Positions 63,610-64,000 of a DNA stretch of 64,000 nt are shown here, piece after piece. The notes below the pieces were generated by a model that was not told the origin of the DNA, searched no databases, and worked only from the letters and a program-made list of their open reading frames with translations. Both the position numbers and the translations under genes were made by a program. The DNA lies in NCBI GenBank assembly GCA_018136815.1, contig CM030940.1, forward strand, positions 1,313,613 through 1,377,612, written 5' to 3'. The DNA is from Isochrysis galbana (lineage: Eukaryota > Haptophyta > Isochrysidales > Isochrysidaceae). Each line of letters starts with the position of its first letter. Positions within the stretch are counted from its first letter, which is position 1.

Positions 63610-64000
63610 TACTAGTAGTAGTAGTAATAATAAAACATCTGAGTGTTAGTACCAATACTGCCACTAAGAAGATCTAAAGATTCAGGGATAACACCTATTA
63701 CTATTCCGGTAACCTCTACCTCACGACTGTCATCGCCCTTCCGTTCCTTCCCTCCGCATCTTCGCCTTCCCCCCCCCGTTCCTTTTTCTTTGGTTTCGGG
63801 GGTGCGGGCCCCAGGTGCGCTACCATGCTACCATGGATGGGCCCGGCTAGGAGTGCGTGCTTTAGTTTTAGGCAGGCCAACTAAGTTTATACTTAGTTCG
63901 CCCATGGGGGGGCACGAGCCCCCCCCTTTCTCCACTCCTCCCCTGCCGCATGGGGGAGGAACCACCCACATGCTCCTATCGGTGGCTGGAACGGCGGGTT
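63610..64000 (+). repeat. Long family-1 repeat copy at window end
   Basis: TAGTAGTAGTAATAATAA just after the stop, then CTAAAGATTCAGGGATAACA, CACCTATTACTATTCCGG, CGTTCCTTTTTCTTTGGTTT, GGTGCGCTACCATG, exact palindrome AACTAAGTTTATACTTAGTT (63879-63898), CGCCCATGGGGGGG and CTCCACTCCTCCCCTGCCG. Same order as 40000-40410. Confidence 0.85.

Noticed and set aside
1-64000. tRNA or rRNA genes
   Set aside because: I saw no cloverleaf with a matching TTCRA loop and acceptor stem, and no rRNA-like sequence; by-eye inspection could miss intron-containing tRNAs.

Overview
This window reads as nuclear DNA of a GC-rich unicellular eukaryote, most likely a photosynthetic microalga with a secondary plastid; a haptophyte-like source is an inference. 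Genes are split by short introns, three of which need GC-AG splice junctions. Proteins with probable targeting peptides (ABC1 kinase, 2OG oxygenase, DUF2358-like protein), a multi-exon ABC1 kinase and many dispersed repeats all fit an alga. No tRNA, rRNA, CRISPR array or bacterial operon was seen. One 100-N gap (3901-4000) cuts a cytochrome P450.

Layout. 1-6.4 kb: the end of an unrecognised gene, repeats, the P450 N-terminal half, the gap, and a TPR-DnaJ co-chaperone. 6.4-11.3 kb: repeats, a two-exon Tan1/THUMPD1-like gene (minus) and an unrecognised gene (plus). 12.3-16.6 kb: a 1435-codon EF-hand/coiled-coil gene (minus). 18.7-20.6 kb: a membrane receptor-like kinase. 20.6-23 kb: repeats and gene relics. 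23.2-25.6 kb: a seven-exon TPR gene (minus). 26-27.9 kb: a foldback repeat followed by a small foreign-looking island (Cys-rich membrane protein, GNAT fragment, AT-richer coiled-coil gene). 28.5-31.6 kb: an eight-exon ABC1/UbiB-type kinase. 32.4-36.1 kb: a LINE with a 302-bp repeat inserted in its reverse-transcriptase domain, head-to-head with an older LINE relic. 36.7-38.3 kb: a 2OG-Fe(II) oxygenase with TPRs. 43-45 kb: an NLR-like gene joining an 'HPDP' domain to leucine-rich repeats. 46.6-50.4 kb: an array of a 204-bp repeat. 52-53.4 kb: decayed genes of unknown family. 54.2-57.3 kb: a threonine synthase-like/ornithine cyclodeaminase fusion. 58.0-58.6 kb: a Stowaway/mariner-like element. 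59.8-60.1 kb: a LINE relic. 60.5-63.6 kb: a secreted or plastid-targeted protein with DUF2358-like modules.

The genes do not form one pathway. Two are chaperone-linked TPR proteins, and two (the kinase and the NLR-like gene) look like sensors. The strongest leads are the threonine synthase/cyclodeaminase fusion, the HPDP-LRR gene, a dispersed repeat whose four copies all point at the 5' end of the next gene, a T-tailed retroposed repeat with a 17-bp target duplication, and the 204-bp array. Exon borders were placed by eye from reading frame, splice signals and family similarity; no alignment or transcript data were available.
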